Numbered from the stretch's first letter, positions 8,856 through 18,419 are shown. The stretch: 45,914 nt of DNA from Betaproteobacteria bacterium (GCA_009693235.1 SHXR01000035.1:1-45914); one strand, 5' to 3'. The notes: generated by a model not told the origin, from the sequence alone. Numbers and translations are program-made.

Positions 8856-10025
8856 CTATGCTTTTGCCAGCCGCCGTTCCACTAGCCGCGCAAAGAAACT
8901 GGCGCCAAGCGGCAGGGCGGCATCGTTGAAGTCGTAGCTTGGATTGTGTACTTCGCAGGCGCCTTCGGCATCGCCGTTGCCGATATTGAGGTAGCAGCCG
9001 GGTACTTCGTTTAGCATAAAAGAGAAGTCCTCCGAGGCGAGCGACACCGGCGGATCGCGCACGACATTGTCTGCACCGACCAGCTCTTCACAAATGGCGG
9101 CGGCGAACTGCGCTTCGGCAGGATTGTTGATGGTCGGCGCAAAATTGATGCGAAAGTCGACGCTCGCCGTTGCCCCCAATGCGTCTGCGATGCCCCTTAT
9201 CGTGCGACGAAGATTCGCTTCGATCAAGGCCATCACGTTGTTTGAAAAGGCGCGCGCGGTACCTGATAAACGTGCGGTCTGCGGAATCACGTTGTAGGCG
9301 TCGCCCGCGTGAATCTGGGTGATGGAAAGGACCGCGGTATCGATCGGCCGGACATTTCTGGAGACGATCGTCTGGAGCGCGGTGGCAATATGCACCGCAA
9401 CCATCACCGGATCGACGCTCGATTCCGGTCTTGCACCATGCGCGCCGACGCCCTTGATGTCGATATCGAAAAAAGCGCCGCCTGCCATCATCGGTCCGCT
9501 CTTCACCGCGAATCTACCGACCGCAAGTTTTGGCCGGTTGTGCATGCCGAAGATCGCTTCGCATGGAAACCGCTTGAACAGACCATCGGCGATCATCGCC
9601 TTGGCCCCACCCAAGCCTTCCTCTGCCGGTTGAAAAATAAAATGCACGATGCCATCGAAGTTGCGGGTGGCCGACAAATACTTTGCGGCGCCCAACAGCA
9701 TCGAGGTATGGCCATCGTGCCCGCAGGCGTGCATGCGCCCGGCGTGTTGCGAGCAATGCGCGAAGGCGTTGGCTTCATCGATCGGCAGCGCGTCCATGTC
9801 GGCGCGAAGTCCGAGCGTACGTTGCGAGTTGCCGGTCCGCAGGACGCCGACGACGCCTGTCTTACCGATGCCACGATGGACCTCTATGCCAAAGGATTCG
9901 AGCCGTCGTGCGACGAGATCCGCGGTGCGACTCTCCTGGAAGCCAAGCTCCGGATGGGCGTGAATATCGCGCCGCCATTCGGTCATTTCCGGGTGAGACC
10001 GCTCGATCAGCGGGAATTGAATCAT
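8856..10025 (-). CDS. M20-family amidohydrolase (hippurate hydrolase-like)
   Basis: 389-residue cytosolic metal-dependent amidohydrolase of the M20D group that cleaves N-acyl amino acids such as hippurate. Motifs: HAHPELGFQE (22-31), RADMDALPI (74-82), the metal site MHACGHDGHTSML (98-110), FQPAEEGLGGAKAMI with the catalytic Glu pair (135-136), the dimerisation-domain segment GAHGARPESSVDP, and SLASEDFSFML near the C-terminus. Start ATG 10025 follows AAGGAGCGAC; the upstream frame to 10052 lacks such a site. It is divergent from the operon starting at 10177. An aryl-amide substrate would fit the neighbouring Rieske and hydantoinase genes, which is inference. Confidence 0.93.
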   Translation of the reverse strand: MIQFPLIERSHPEMTEWRRDIHAHPELGFQESRTADLVARRLESFGIEVHRGIGKTGVVGVLRTGNSQRTLGLRADMDALPIDEANAFAHCSQHAGRMHACGHDGHTSMLLGAAKYLSATRNFDGIVHFIFQPAEEGLGGAKAMIADGLFKRFPCEAIFGMHNRPKLAVGRFAVKSGPMMAGGAFFDIDIKGVGAHGARPESSVDPVMVAVHIATALQTIVSRNVRPIDTAVLSITQIHAGDAYNVIPQTARLSGTARAFSNNVMALIEANLRRTIRGIADALGATASVDFRINFAPTINNPAEAQFAAAICEELVGADNVVRDPPVSLASEDFSFMLNEVPGCYLNIGNGDAEGACEVHNPSYDFNDAALPLGASFFARLVERRLAKA

Positions 10026-10176
10026 TACTGTCGCTCCTTGGATGCTCCCCATGCTACAAGGGATTGCGCGCGTTGCAGGCCCAAATCTCTACGAGGCCTG
10101 TGGCATGCTACCGGATGATCGGTCCGACCTGGGTAGGCTGCGCCCGGCCAAATGTCACTCAAACAAGGATGCAAGT

Positions 10177-11172
10177 ATGCGACGGCGTTTTATTCAGGCA
10201 ATTAGCGTCGGTGGCTATGGTCGCTTCGCAATCCTTTGCTGCGTGCTCCTTGGCGCTGGCGTCGCGCAAGGCCAAGCGTTCCCGGTGAAACCAGTACGGG
10301 TCATCGTTCCTTTCTCTGCCGGCAGCGCGATCGATGTGAATGCCCGCGTCATTGGGCAAAAGCTGGCGGAGATATGGGGACAGCAGGTCATCGTCGATAA
10401 TCGCGTGGGGGCCAACAGCATCATCGGTGTTGAAGCAGCGGTCCGCTCCGCGCCGGACGGATATACGCTGATCATGGCCAACGACGCCGCGCTCGCGATG
10501 AACCCGAGCCTCTATCCGAAACTGCCTTATGACGTGGTTAAGGACTTCGCCCCGATCGCCCTGGTCGGTTTCAATACGCTGTTGCTGGTGACCCATCCTT
10601 CCATTCCGGTGGATTCGATGTCTGCGCTGATCAAGTACGCACGTGAGCGCGATCTCAACTATGGGTCTGGCGGCACTGGCAGTGCCCAGCACTTGCCGAT
10701 GGAAATGTTCATGTCGCTTGCCGACGTCAAGCTTACCCATGTGCCTTATAAAGGCGTTATTCCAGCGGTCAATGATGTCATCGCCGGCCAGATTCCTCTG
10801 ATGTTTGCGGGCACGCCGGGCGTATTGCCGCATGTGCGTGCCGGCCGTCTGCGCGCGCTGGCGATCGCGAGCGCGAGGCGCTCAGCGGTGGTACCGGACA
10901 TTCCCACGGTTGCCGAAGCCGGGGTACCGGGCTTTCACTACGCGGCGTGGGTGGGCTATTTGGCCCCGGCCGGAACGGCGCTACCGATCGTCCAGAAATT
11001 GAATGCGGATATCGTCCAGGCGATGAATGCCAGCGAGGTAAGGGATAAGCTCGGCGCGGTAGGCTTCGACATCCAGACCAACTCCGCCGATGAATTCGGC
11101 AGAATGATTGCCAGTGAAATTGGACGCCTTGGAAAAATCGTCCGCGATGCCGGTATCAAAGCCAGCCCATGA
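10177..11172 (+). CDS. Bug/TctC-type substrate-binding protein
   Basis: 331-residue periplasmic Bug receptor. The signal peptide has a basic start (MRRRFIQ) and a hydrophobic core ending GVAQGQA, and the mature part opens with the family pattern FPVKPVRVIVPFSAGSAIDV. VDNRVGANSIIGVEAAVRSAPDGYTL, LPYDVVKDF, LNYGSGGTGSAQHL and the C-terminal DEFGRMIASEIGRLGKIV follow in normal order. Start ATG 10177 has AAGGA upstream; the long open frame before it (from 10042) overlaps the divergent M20 leader and has no coding look. It heads a tight operon with a Rieske oxygenase, MipA/OmpV and hydantoinase genes (gaps of 21, 26, 27 and 7 bases), so its ligand is probably the compound that operon degrades. No TctA/TctB genes are visible. 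Confidence 0.92.
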   Translation: MRRRFIQAISVGGYGRFAILCCVLLGAGVAQGQAFPVKPVRVIVPFSAGSAIDVNARVIGQKLAEIWGQQVIVDNRVGANSIIGVEAAVRSAPDGYTLIMANDAALAMNPSLYPKLPYDVVKDFAPIALVGFNTLLLVTHPSIPVDSMSALIKYARERDLNYGSGGTGSAQHLPMEMFMSLADVKLTHVPYKGVIPAVNDVIAGQIPLMFAGTPGVLPHVRAGRLRALAIASARRSAVVPDIPTVAEAGVPGFHYAAWVGYLAPAGTALPIVQKLNADIVQAMNASEVRDKLGAVGFDIQTNSADEFGRMIASEIGRLGKIVRDAGIKASP

Positions 11173-11193
11173 CGTTGCGATAGCCCCAAGCGA

Positions 11194-12351
11194 ATGCCCG
11201 CCAATTTCACTGCCGTCGCTCGCGCCGATCTCCTTGCACGTCTGCGGGCAACTCGCGCGCCGCTTGCCGAGGCGCGAACGCTGCCGCGCGCGGTCTATAC
11301 GAGTAAAGCGATTCTTGATCTTGAATATCACGAGCTCTTTGGCAAGGCATGGCTTGCCGTTATGCGGGACGACGATCTGCCGGGTGCAGGTAGCTTCCTA
11401 ACCCATGAAATCGGTGGCGAACGCATCCTCATCATTCGGGGCGAAGACCTTCGTCTGCGCGCGTTTCACAACATATGCCGTCATCGTGGCTCGCATTTGA
11501 TCGATGCGGCGCGCGGGCAATTGCAAGGCGAGATCCGCTGTCCTTATCATGCATGGACCTATGGATACGATGGCAGACTGACGCATGCGTCGCGCACCGC
11601 GCTTGATTTTGCCACCGCAGAACTGGGACTGACCCCGATCGCGCTTGATACCTTCGGTGGCTTCGTTTTCATCAACCTTGGTCCTGCCGCCGGGTCACTT
11701 GCTGAAAGTCTTGCCGATCTCCCCGATCTTTCCGGGTACCGTCTTTCGGACTTGCAGCGTGTCCATCGCGTCGACTACGAGATCAACGCCAATTGGAAGA
11801 TCGCGGTGGAGAATTACAGCGAGTGCTATCACTGTCCTGCCGTACATCCGCAACTGAGTCGCATCAGTGATCTGGTCAGTGGGCATTTTGAGGAGGGCAT
11901 CTCGTTCAACGGCGGGCCCATGCGGTTACGACCCGGGTTTTCAACGATGTCGATGAGTGGGTGGAGCAAGCTAGGGCCGATGCGTGGCCTGCCGGCCGAT
12001 AAGGGTGAGCTGGTGCATTACTACGTTGTGTATCCAAATCTCATGTTGGGATTGCATCCTGATTATTTGTTGGTGCACCGCGCCTGGCCCCATGCGGCGG
12101 ATCGATCACACATTGTTTGCGAGTGGTTTGTGCCGCCTGAGCACCGCGCTGATCCGGCGTTCAACGCCGACGACATTCTCGAATTCTGGGACCTCACCAA
12201 TCGGCAAGACTGGGCGTTATGCGAACGCGTGCAACGTGGAGCGACCTCGATGGGATATCGCGAAGGTCCGTACCATCCCGCTGAGCGCTGTGTCCATGCA
12301 TTTGATAAGTGGTATGCGGAACAGTTGAGTGATTGGCTGTGGTCCGCGTAA
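11194..12351 (+). CDS. Aromatic ring-hydroxylating oxygenase, alpha subunit (Rieske non-heme iron)
   Basis: 385-residue catalytic subunit. The Rieske [2Fe-2S] ligands are Cys95 and His97 in ICRHRGSH and Cys116 and His119 in CPYHAW. The mononuclear iron site is NYSECYHCPAVH, with His213 and His218 as ligands and Glu210 before them, completed by Asp339 in LTNRQDW. The linking Asp or Asn between the two centres is plausibly in the same segment. Such enzymes hydroxylate or demethylate aromatics or quaternary amines with electrons from a reductase; no reductase or beta subunit is visible, so this may be an alpha-only oxygenase using a partner encoded elsewhere. Start ATG 11194 is 21 bases after the receptor gene. 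The substrate is not assignable. Confidence 0.92.
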   Translation: MPANFTAVARADLLARLRATRAPLAEARTLPRAVYTSKAILDLEYHELFGKAWLAVMRDDDLPGAGSFLTHEIGGERILIIRGEDLRLRAFHNICRHRGSHLIDAARGQLQGEIRCPYHAWTYGYDGRLTHASRTALDFATAELGLTPIALDTFGGFVFINLGPAAGSLAESLADLPDLSGYRLSDLQRVHRVDYEINANWKIAVENYSECYHCPAVHPQLSRISDLVSGHFEEGISFNGGPMRLRPGFSTMSMSGWSKLGPMRGLPADKGELVHYYVVYPNLMLGLHPDYLLVHRAWPHAADRSHIVCEWFVPPEHRADPAFNADDILEFWDLTNRQDWALCERVQRGATSMGYREGPYHPAERCVHAFDKWYAEQLSDWLWSA

Positions 12352-12377
12352 ATGTGGTCAACAACAAAGGAGCTGCA

Positions 12378-13157
12378 ATGCGTCAAATCGTTTTCTGCCT
12401 CGCCGTCGTTGGGTCAGCCGTGCTGATCAGCATGCCGGCGTGCGCGAATGATGAGGATCCCACCTTGATCGGAATCGGTCTGCGTGTACGGCCAGCGTAT
12501 GAAGGCGCCAACAGCAATCGCGGCGAGCTTTACCCGGTGCTGCGCGTCTATCGAGGTCCATTATTCGCCAGGACCACCCAAGGCAAGTTGGAGGGTGGTG
12601 CTCGTTTCTCACCCATGCGCGGTCTTTCTGTGGGCGGTCAATTAGCCTATGAAGGTGGGCGCTTGGCCGATGAATCAGCGTTCCTGAAAGCGCGTGGCAA
12701 CCCCACGGTCGATGAAGGGCTGTCGATCGGTGCGCATGTCGAATATGACACGAAGGTGGGCGCTGCGCCGCTCACCGCACTGGCACGCTATCGAAAGCAT
12801 ATCGACTCTGATCGTGGCGCACAGGCTGATGTTCGGGTGACGCTTGGTTTTCTTGATAAAGCCGGCTTTACTGCGGCGGCCTTTGGACAACTAACCGTCG
12901 CTGATCGCAAGGAAATGCGTGGCTACTTTGGCGTCTCGCCATCGGTTGCTGCCAGCTCGGGCCTGCCTGCCTACGAGCCGGACGCCGGCCCACGATTCCT
13001 GTCTGGTGGCGTGCAAGGCGGCTATCAACTGAGCAAAGGCTTCCTTCTGATTGGGAGCGCGGAAGTCCACCGGCTGGTTGGTGATGCCGCATCCAGTCCC
13101 CTGGTCCAACGCAAGTCGAATGGCTATGTCGGCATTGGCATCGCCTACAATCTGTAA
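12378..13157 (+). CDS. MipA/OmpV family outer-membrane protein
   Basis: 259-residue outer-membrane barrel protein. The signal peptide MRQIVFCLAVVGSAVLISM ends near PACA/ND. The barrel opens with the MipA/OmpV hallmark GIGLRVRPAYEGANSNRG, followed by LYPVLRVYRGPLFART and later MRGYFGVSPSVAASSGLPAY and the terminal strand GYVGIGIAYNL. MipA was described as a scaffold for murein enzymes; other members behave as porins or adhesins. Start ATG 12378 has AAAGGAGC upstream; a possible earlier in-frame start (12333) overlaps the oxygenase gene. Its place inside a catabolic operon suggests a substrate-entry or stress-response role, which is inference. Confidence 0.9.
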   Translation: MRQIVFCLAVVGSAVLISMPACANDEDPTLIGIGLRVRPAYEGANSNRGELYPVLRVYRGPLFARTTQGKLEGGARFSPMRGLSVGGQLAYEGGRLADESAFLKARGNPTVDEGLSIGAHVEYDTKVGAAPLTALARYRKHIDSDRGAQADVRVTLGFLDKAGFTAAAFGQLTVADRKEMRGYFGVSPSVAASSGLPAYEPDAGPRFLSGGVQGGYQLSKGFLLIGSAEVHRLVGDAASSPLVQRKSNGYVGIGIAYNL

Positions 13158-13184
13158 TCTTGCGGACTCCCCTTTAAGGCTAAT

Positions 13185-15305
13185 TTGCCAGTGTCCAACG
13201 AAAGTCATTCCGCCTCGAACGGGGCCCGTGTCGGCTGCGATATCGGCGGCACGTTTACCGACATCATTTTGCAGTTGCCGGGTGGCCGGCTTCATATCAA
13301 CAAGACTTCAACCACTGCCGGCGATCCGGGCAAGGCGGTCGTCGCCGGCATTCGCATGGTGCTTGAGCAAGCGCGCGTGTCGCCCGCGTCGATCAGCGAA
13401 ATCGTGCACGGCACCACCACCGCATCCAACACGATCTTGCAGCGCGCAGGGGCACGCACCGGCGTGCTCACCACGCGTGGTTTTCGTGACGTGCTCGAGA
13501 TCGGCCGCATCCGCACGCCAACGATGTTCGATGTCAGCTGGACCAAACCCGAACCGCTTGCCCCGCGCCGCTTCCGGCGTGAGATCGATGAACGCATCGG
13601 CGCCGACGGCAGCGTTGTCAGAGCGATTGATCCGGAACAAGTCCGGGCGGAGGCCGCATTCTTCCTTGCCGAAGGGGTGGAAGCGATTGCGATCTGCTTC
13701 ATCAATAGTTATGTGAACCCAGTCCATGAACTCGCGGCGAAAGCGATTCTCGAAGCGGAATATCCCTCGCTCCTGATCACTGCATCCTGCGATGTGCTTC
13801 CGGAAATGAAGGAGTACGAGCGCACCAGCACGACAGTCGTCAACGCCTACATCTTGCCCGCGATGCGTCGGTACCTTGCGCAGTTGCGCCTTGATCTGGA
13901 AGCGATCGGCGTACGCGCGCCGATTCAAGTGATGGCCTCGAATGGCGGCATGATGGGGATTACCGCGGCAAGTTCCAAGCCGGTGTTTGCGGTCGCCTCG
14001 GGGCCGGCCGGCGGTGTCACGGGTGCCGCTCGTATTGGCGTGAAGACTGGCGATCGGGACCTGATCGTGTTCGATATGGGTGGCACGACCGCCAAGGCGT
14101 CGATCATCGAAGCGGGTGAACCATCCCTCACCAACGAATACGAATTTCGCGACGGTATCAGCTCCCCCAGTCGATTCGTGAAGGGCGGCGGCTATGTGCT
14201 GAAGGTCCCATCGATCGATATTGCTGAAGTGGGCGCGGGCGGCGGCTCGGTTGCGCTCATCGATGCGGGCGGCTTGCTGCGCGTCGGACCGGAGTCAGTC
14301 GGCTCGTTTCCCGGCCCGGCCTGCTATCAGTTGGGCAACAAACGGCCGACCGTCACCGATGCCAACATGGTGTTGGGCTATCTCAATCCTCAGGCGCTCG
14401 CCGGCGGCTCGCTCGGTGTCGATCCGGCGCTTGCGCGAAAAGCGGTCGCCGACCTGGTAGGGATGCCGCTTGGTCTATCTCTGCTCGACGCGGCGCACGG
14501 TATTCGCGAAGTCGCGAATGTCAACATGGCGCGCGCCATTCGTGCGGTAACGGTGGAGCGGGGGCGTGATCCCCGGGATATGACGCTGATGGCCTTTGGC
14601 GGATCAGGCCCAGTGCATGCGGTCGACGTGGCCAAACTCTTGGGCGTAAGACGGGTTGTTGCGCCCGTCATGGCCGGCGTGTTCTGCGCGGCCGGGATGT
14701 TGGCTGCCGACGCGGAGCGCGATTTTCTCCGCGCTGTCCTCCGCCGGCTTGATCAATGTTCTGTCGACACGTTGCAGGCGTGCGTCGATGATCTGCGCCG
14801 TCAGGGCTTGATCGCGTTGGCCGCCGAGGGGTATGGCCCCAGCCATGTGACCTTCGTGCTGAAAGCGGATTTGCGCTACGCCGGACAATCTTCCGATCTC
14901 ACTATCCCACTTGCCGGTGCGGCGCTTGACGCGCAGAGGTTGGCGGCACTACGGGCCGACTTCCAGCGCACCTATGCCGAAACGTTCGGGTATTCGAATG
15001 ATGAACCGCTTGAATTGGTCAATCTCAGGCTATCGGTGCGTGGCCATCGTGATGATCGCCTGGTATTCAGCTCGATTCGCGTCGATGCGCCGGCACTAAC
15101 GGTCGTGGGCGGTGCTAGGCAAGCGAGCTTTGCCCGCGGCGGGCCGTTGATCGATACACCGGTGCTGCCCCGGACATCGCTCGGGACCACACCGCGCGCC
15201 GGTCCGTTGATCCTGGAAGCGTACGATACGACTATTGTCGTGCCGCCTGGCACCTTTGCATGGGCTGATGACATCGGCAATGTCATTCTCGACATCGCAG
15301 CATGA
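13185..15305 (+). CDS. hyuA: Hydantoinase/oxoprolinase family protein, subunit A (HyuA-like)
   Basis: 706-residue ATP-dependent amide or ring-opening hydrolase subunit (5-oxoprolinase, N-methylhydantoinase, acetone or acetophenone carboxylase superfamily). Actin-fold signatures: GCDIGGTFTDIILQ near the N-terminus (phosphate 1), VHGTTTASNTILQR, the second phosphate loop VFDMGGTTAKAS, ASGPAGGVTGAAR and GGSGPVHAVDVAKLLG. The C-terminal beta-rich domain ends RAGPLILEAYDTTIVVPPG. The start is TTG 13185 or GTG 13191, both within reach of TTAAGG; no ATG fits. The B-subunit gene starts 7 bases after its stop. Whether it opens a hydantoin or carboxylates a ketone cannot be told from sequence alone. 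The absence of a third small carboxylase subunit favours hydantoinase/oxoprolinase. Confidence 0.92.
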   Translation: MPVSNESHSASNGARVGCDIGGTFTDIILQLPGGRLHINKTSTTAGDPGKAVVAGIRMVLEQARVSPASISEIVHGTTTASNTILQRAGARTGVLTTRGFRDVLEIGRIRTPTMFDVSWTKPEPLAPRRFRREIDERIGADGSVVRAIDPEQVRAEAAFFLAEGVEAIAICFINSYVNPVHELAAKAILEAEYPSLLITASCDVLPEMKEYERTSTTVVNAYILPAMRRYLAQLRLDLEAIGVRAPIQVMASNGGMMGITAASSKPVFAVASGPAGGVTGAARIGVKTGDRDLIVFDMGGTTAKASIIEAGEPSLTNEYEFRDGISSPSRFVKGGGYVLKVPSIDIAEVGAGGGSVALIDAGGLLRVGPESVGSFPGPACYQLGNKRPTVTDANMVLGYLNPQALAGGSLGVDPALARKAVADLVGMPLGLSLLDAAHGIREVANVNMARAIRAVTVERGRDPRDMTLMAFGGSGPVHAVDVAKLLGVRRVVAPVMAGVFCAAGMLAADAERDFLRAVLRRLDQCSVDTLQACVDDLRRQGLIALAAEGYGPSHVTFVLKADLRYAGQSSDLTIPLAGAALDAQRLAALRADFQRTYAETFGYSNDEPLELVNLRLSVRGHRDDRLVFSSIRVDAPALTVVGGARQASFARGGPLIDTPVLPRTSLGTTPRAGPLILEAYDTTIVVPPGTFAWADDIGNVILDIAA

Positions 15306-15312
15306 GGCGCAC

Positions 15313-17085
15313 ATGAATTCTCCCGTTTCCAGTTCGCAGCTTGCTCATCCGGTTGCCCTTGGCCGCCCAGTTGCCGGCGCCATCGATCCGATCACGTTCG
15401 CCGTGATCAAGAACGGCATGGATGCGATCGTCGATGAGATTGCCTACACGGTGATCCGGACCGCGCGCTCCGAAATCGTCAAGGACGTTATGGATTATTC
15501 GGCGGCCATTTGCGATCGACATGGGGAGATGGTGGCGCAAGCTAAAACCATTGCGCAGCATCTCGGCGCGATTCCCGAGGCAATGGCATCCATTCGTGCG
15601 CAGTATGGCGATTCGATGCGGGCGGGCGATGCGATCATCCTCAACGATCCGTATATGGGCGGCATGCACCTGCCCGACATCTTCATGTTCGTGCCGTTTT
15701 TTTACCGCGACGAGATAGAAGGTTATTGCGTGGTGATCTGTCATCACACCGATGTAGGCGGGCGTGTTCCGGGATCGAACGCGAGTGATTCGACCGAGAT
15801 TTTTCAGGAAGGGCTGCGCCTGCCGCCTTTGAAATTGTACGAGGCGGGCAAGATGAACGATGCCTTGGAGCGCCTCATCAGTTTGAACGTTCGCGTTCCT
15901 GATCGGGTGCTGGGTGATCTGAAGGCGCAGTACGCGGGCGCACAGGTGGGGGCGCGCGAGCTGGCACGCCTCTTCGAGCGCTATGGTCGCGATACGGCAA
16001 GGCAGTATTGGGCAGAACTACTTAGCTATGCCGAGCGAATGGCCCGTGAAGAGATTCGGCGCTGGCCCAAGGGTACCTTTCGGTTCACTGACTACATCGA
16101 CGACGACGGGCTTTCCGGCGCCCCGATCCCAATCAATGTAGCCATCACCGTCCATGAAGACCGGGTGAGCGTTGACTATGAAGGGTCGGCCGCGCAAGTG
16201 AAAGCGGCGATCAATTCCACGCTCTCGTACACGAAGTCTTGCACCTATCTATCGGTGCGTTGTGCATTGAAGGGCGATATTCCCAATAACGCCGGAGTGT
16301 TTCGCTGCATCGATGTGCATGCGCCCGCGGGCTCGGTATTGAATCCGCGTCAACCGGCCGCGGTGGCCGCTCGTGCACTGACGGGCTACCGCGTATTCGA
16401 TGCCATGCTGGGTTGCCTGGCGCAGATCGTGCCTGACCGTATTCCTGCGGCGGGCGAGGGTGGCAATACGGTCATCTGTCTGTCGGGTCGGCGGGCGGAC
16501 GAGACCCCTTTCATCATTGTCGACATGATCTGCGGCGCATGGGGTGCACGACCGAACGCCGATGGCATCGAGGCGATCACCAACGCGTCCCAAAATCTTT
16601 CCAACACGCCGGTGGAAACGCTGGAGGCGCAGCATCCGGTGCGCGTCGAGTCCTACGAGTTGGTGGCCGATAGTTGCGGGGCCGGTCGTTGGCGAGGCGG
16701 TCTTGGCATCCGTCGAAGCTACCGTGTCCTTGCCAACGAAACATTCATGCAGTTGCGGGCCGACCGCATGAAGTTTCCACCTTATGGGTTGGCAGGCGGT
16801 GAGCCCGCGCGTGTCGCGGAAAATCTGTTAGGCGAGACAGGTGCTCAAACGAGGCTTCCCGCCAAAACCACTTGCTGGCTTGCGCAGGGTGATTTGGTCA
16901 CGCACCTGCAACCGGGCGGCGGTGGCTATGGCAATCCGCTTGAGCGCGAGCCTGAGCGCGTTGCGCGCGATGTTTGGAATGAAAAGATCACCGCATTGTT
17001 CGCCCGTGAACGCCACCGCGTCGTGGTCGATCCGGTGACTGGCAAGTTGGACATGGCGGCGACCGCGGCGCTGCGAGGCGCCTAG
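15313..17085 (+). CDS. hyuB: Hydantoinase/oxoprolinase family protein, subunit B (HyuB-like)
   Basis: 590-residue partner of the preceding gene. Family signatures: DPITFAVIKNGMDAIVDEI, VIRTARSEIVKDVMDYSAA, the metal-site region ILNDPYMGGMHLPD, ICHHTDVGGRVPGS, and the C-terminal CGAGRWRGGLGIRRSY and QPGGGGYGNPLEREP. A and B subunits form a heteromeric ATP-hydrolysing enzyme that opens cyclic amides. Start ATG 15313 has GAGGCGCAC upstream and begins 8 bases after the subunit A stop. It is the last gene of the five-gene operon; no clear terminator follows. Length and domains look complete. Confidence 0.93.
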   Translation: MNSPVSSSQLAHPVALGRPVAGAIDPITFAVIKNGMDAIVDEIAYTVIRTARSEIVKDVMDYSAAICDRHGEMVAQAKTIAQHLGAIPEAMASIRAQYGDSMRAGDAIILNDPYMGGMHLPDIFMFVPFFYRDEIEGYCVVICHHTDVGGRVPGSNASDSTEIFQEGLRLPPLKLYEAGKMNDALERLISLNVRVPDRVLGDLKAQYAGAQVGARELARLFERYGRDTARQYWAELLSYAERMAREEIRRWPKGTFRFTDYIDDDGLSGAPIPINVAITVHEDRVSVDYEGSAAQVKAAINSTLSYTKSCTYLSVRCALKGDIPNNAGVFRCIDVHAPAGSVLNPRQPAAVAARALTGYRVFDAMLGCLAQIVPDRIPAAGEGGNTVICLSGRRADETPFIIVDMICGAWGARPNADGIEAITNASQNLSNTPVETLEAQHPVRVESYELVADSCGAGRWRGGLGIRRSYRVLANETFMQLRADRMKFPPYGLAGGEPARVAENLLGETGAQTRLPAKTTCWLAQGDLVTHLQPGGGGYGNPLEREPERVARDVWNEKITALFARERHRVVVDPVTGKLDMAATAALRGA

Positions 17086-17184
17086 CCGTCGGGATGTCGG
17101 CGCATCTGTCGGCACTGCAAGCAGGTGTGGCGATCAGGTTGATCCTGGTCCCTGATGACGCCTGCCGATGGCATCACACAGCTC

Positions 17185-17367
17185 GATCCGTCCACTGAGC
17201 AACACTACGCGGTGGGCACGCTGCTGGATGGGGCGGCAACGTGGTGGATATAGCCACGCTGAATGCGCTCAACCTGTTCGTGGCCGCAGGCGGAATAGTT
17301 GCTGACGGTACTTCGCAACCTAATCCGTCCACCGGGGTACCGTATGCGGTGGGCACGCCGCTGGATG
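17185..17367 (+). repeat. Imperfect direct duplication of a 46-bp coding module in the RTX-like region
   Basis: Segment 17185-17230 resembles 17321-17367. Both contain ATCCGTCCAC, then GCGGTGGGCACGC and GCTGGATG, with differing bases between. They encode [16 protein letters not shown] and [16 protein letters not shown] in two different frames. Protein-level repeats of this type occur in linkers of large RTX proteins. The frame change between the units indicates a one-base loss near 17234-17237. Confidence 0.6.
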
Positions 17368-18317
17368 CAGCAGGCCACGTGGTCGCTCCAGCCTCCTTGA
17401 ATGCCACGCAGCTCTATCTCCAAGCCCATCCAGGCAGCAGTTCGCTCGCCGCGATCAACACAATGCACTACACGGGTACCGAAGATGTTTCCATGATCGA
17501 TACCGACAGCAACGACGTGTTGATTGCAAACACCGGCAACGATGTGCTGAACGGTGGTGCCGGCGCGGACACGCTCAGCGGATTGGATGGTACCGATACG
17601 CTGATTGGGCGCATCGGCGGCGATACGCTGCAAGGCGGTGCCGGCAACGACAAGCTGTTCGGTGGTATCGGGTCCGACCTGTTGAATGGCGGTACCGGCG
17701 CCGATGTGATGAATGGCGGTTCCGGCAACGACACCTACATCGTCGATCACATCGACGACAACGTGAACGAAAATGTCGGCGGCGGGACAGATACGGTGCA
17801 AACCACCTTGGCTTCGTTCAACCTCAACCTCGCCACCAATGCCAACGTCGAGAACCTCACGTTCATCGGTACCACCGGCGATTTCACCGGCATCGGTAAT
17901 GAACTGGCGAACGTGCTCTCAGGCGGTGCCGGCAATGACACGCTATTCGGCCTTGCCGGTGATGATCGATTGGTCGGCGGTGGGGGTGACGATGCGATGG
18001 ACGGTGGTCAAGGCAACGATATGTTCGTCTTTGGCACTGGATTTGGCACCGACACCATCAACGGGTTCGATAGCGATGCAACGGGCGGTCAAGACAAACT
18101 GGATCTAACCGGCCTTGGCATCAACGCGGGCACGTTTGCTGCCTCAGTTAAATCCGTGCAGTTTGGTGCGGACACGTACATCGCAATCGATGTCAATGGC
18201 GGCGCGACCATTACGCAAGACGTGAACTCGATAACGATCCGGGCGTCCGACGGCGTGATCATCCTGCACGGCGTCAACGCATCGACGATCGATGCGTCCG
18301 ATTTATTGCTTGGATAA
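17241..18317 (+). CDS. RTX (hemolysin-type) calcium-binding repeat protein, C-terminal fragment
   Basis: 358 residues from a GTG start without a ribosome-binding site. A helical lead-in ([21 protein letters not shown]) is followed from about residue 90 by nonapeptide GGxGxDxL repeats, for example [36 protein letters not shown] and [12 protein letters not shown]. Then comes a C-terminal domain typical of type-I-secreted proteins, ending in ASDLLLG. RTX repeats bind calcium and fold outside the cell. Upstream, frame +1 holds a related peptide ([20 protein letters not shown] from 17155) that would join this frame if one G were restored near 17235, so the annotated start is probably artificial. 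The architecture resembles the tail of a much larger secreted protein, such as an RTX heme peroxidase; its catalytic part is absent. No type I secretion genes are visible. Confidence 0.65.
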   Translation: MVDIATLNALNLFVAAGGIVADGTSQPNPSTGVPYAVGTPLDAAGHVVAPASLNATQLYLQAHPGSSSLAAINTMHYTGTEDVSMIDTDSNDVLIANTGNDVLNGGAGADTLSGLDGTDTLIGRIGGDTLQGGAGNDKLFGGIGSDLLNGGTGADVMNGGSGNDTYIVDHIDDNVNENVGGGTDTVQTTLASFNLNLATNANVENLTFIGTTGDFTGIGNELANVLSGGAGNDTLFGLAGDDRLVGGGGDDAMDGGQGNDMFVFGTGFGTDTINGFDSDATGGQDKLDLTGLGINAGTFAASVKSVQFGADTYIAIDVNGGATITQDVNSITIRASDGVIILHGVNASTIDASDLLLG

Positions 18318-18347
18318 GAGCACAAGCGAATGCAATATTGCGGTGCT

Positions 18348-18383
18348 AGCTGATCGGGATCGAATGTTTGGTCCCGATCAGCT
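18348..18383 (+). terminator. Strong hairpin after the RTX gene
   Basis: A perfect 12-bp inverted repeat, AGCTGATCGGGA / TCCCGATCAGCT, extended by two weaker pairs around an 8-base loop, starts 31 bases after the RTX stop codon. No T-run follows (TGTAGAGG), so it may act as a 3'-end stabiliser or a weak terminator. Confidence 0.55.
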
Positions 18384-18419
18384 TGTAGAGGCAAAACAAT
18401 AATCACGGGTAAGCATCAA

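Noticed and set aside
9309..10118. Plus-strand open frame of 269 codons
   Set aside because: Antisense to the M20 amidohydrolase, whose metal-site motifs are unambiguous.
17521..18010. DNA tandem repeat or CRISPR-like array
   Set aside because: The periodic pattern comes from GGxGxD RTX codons; units are not identical and there are no spacers.
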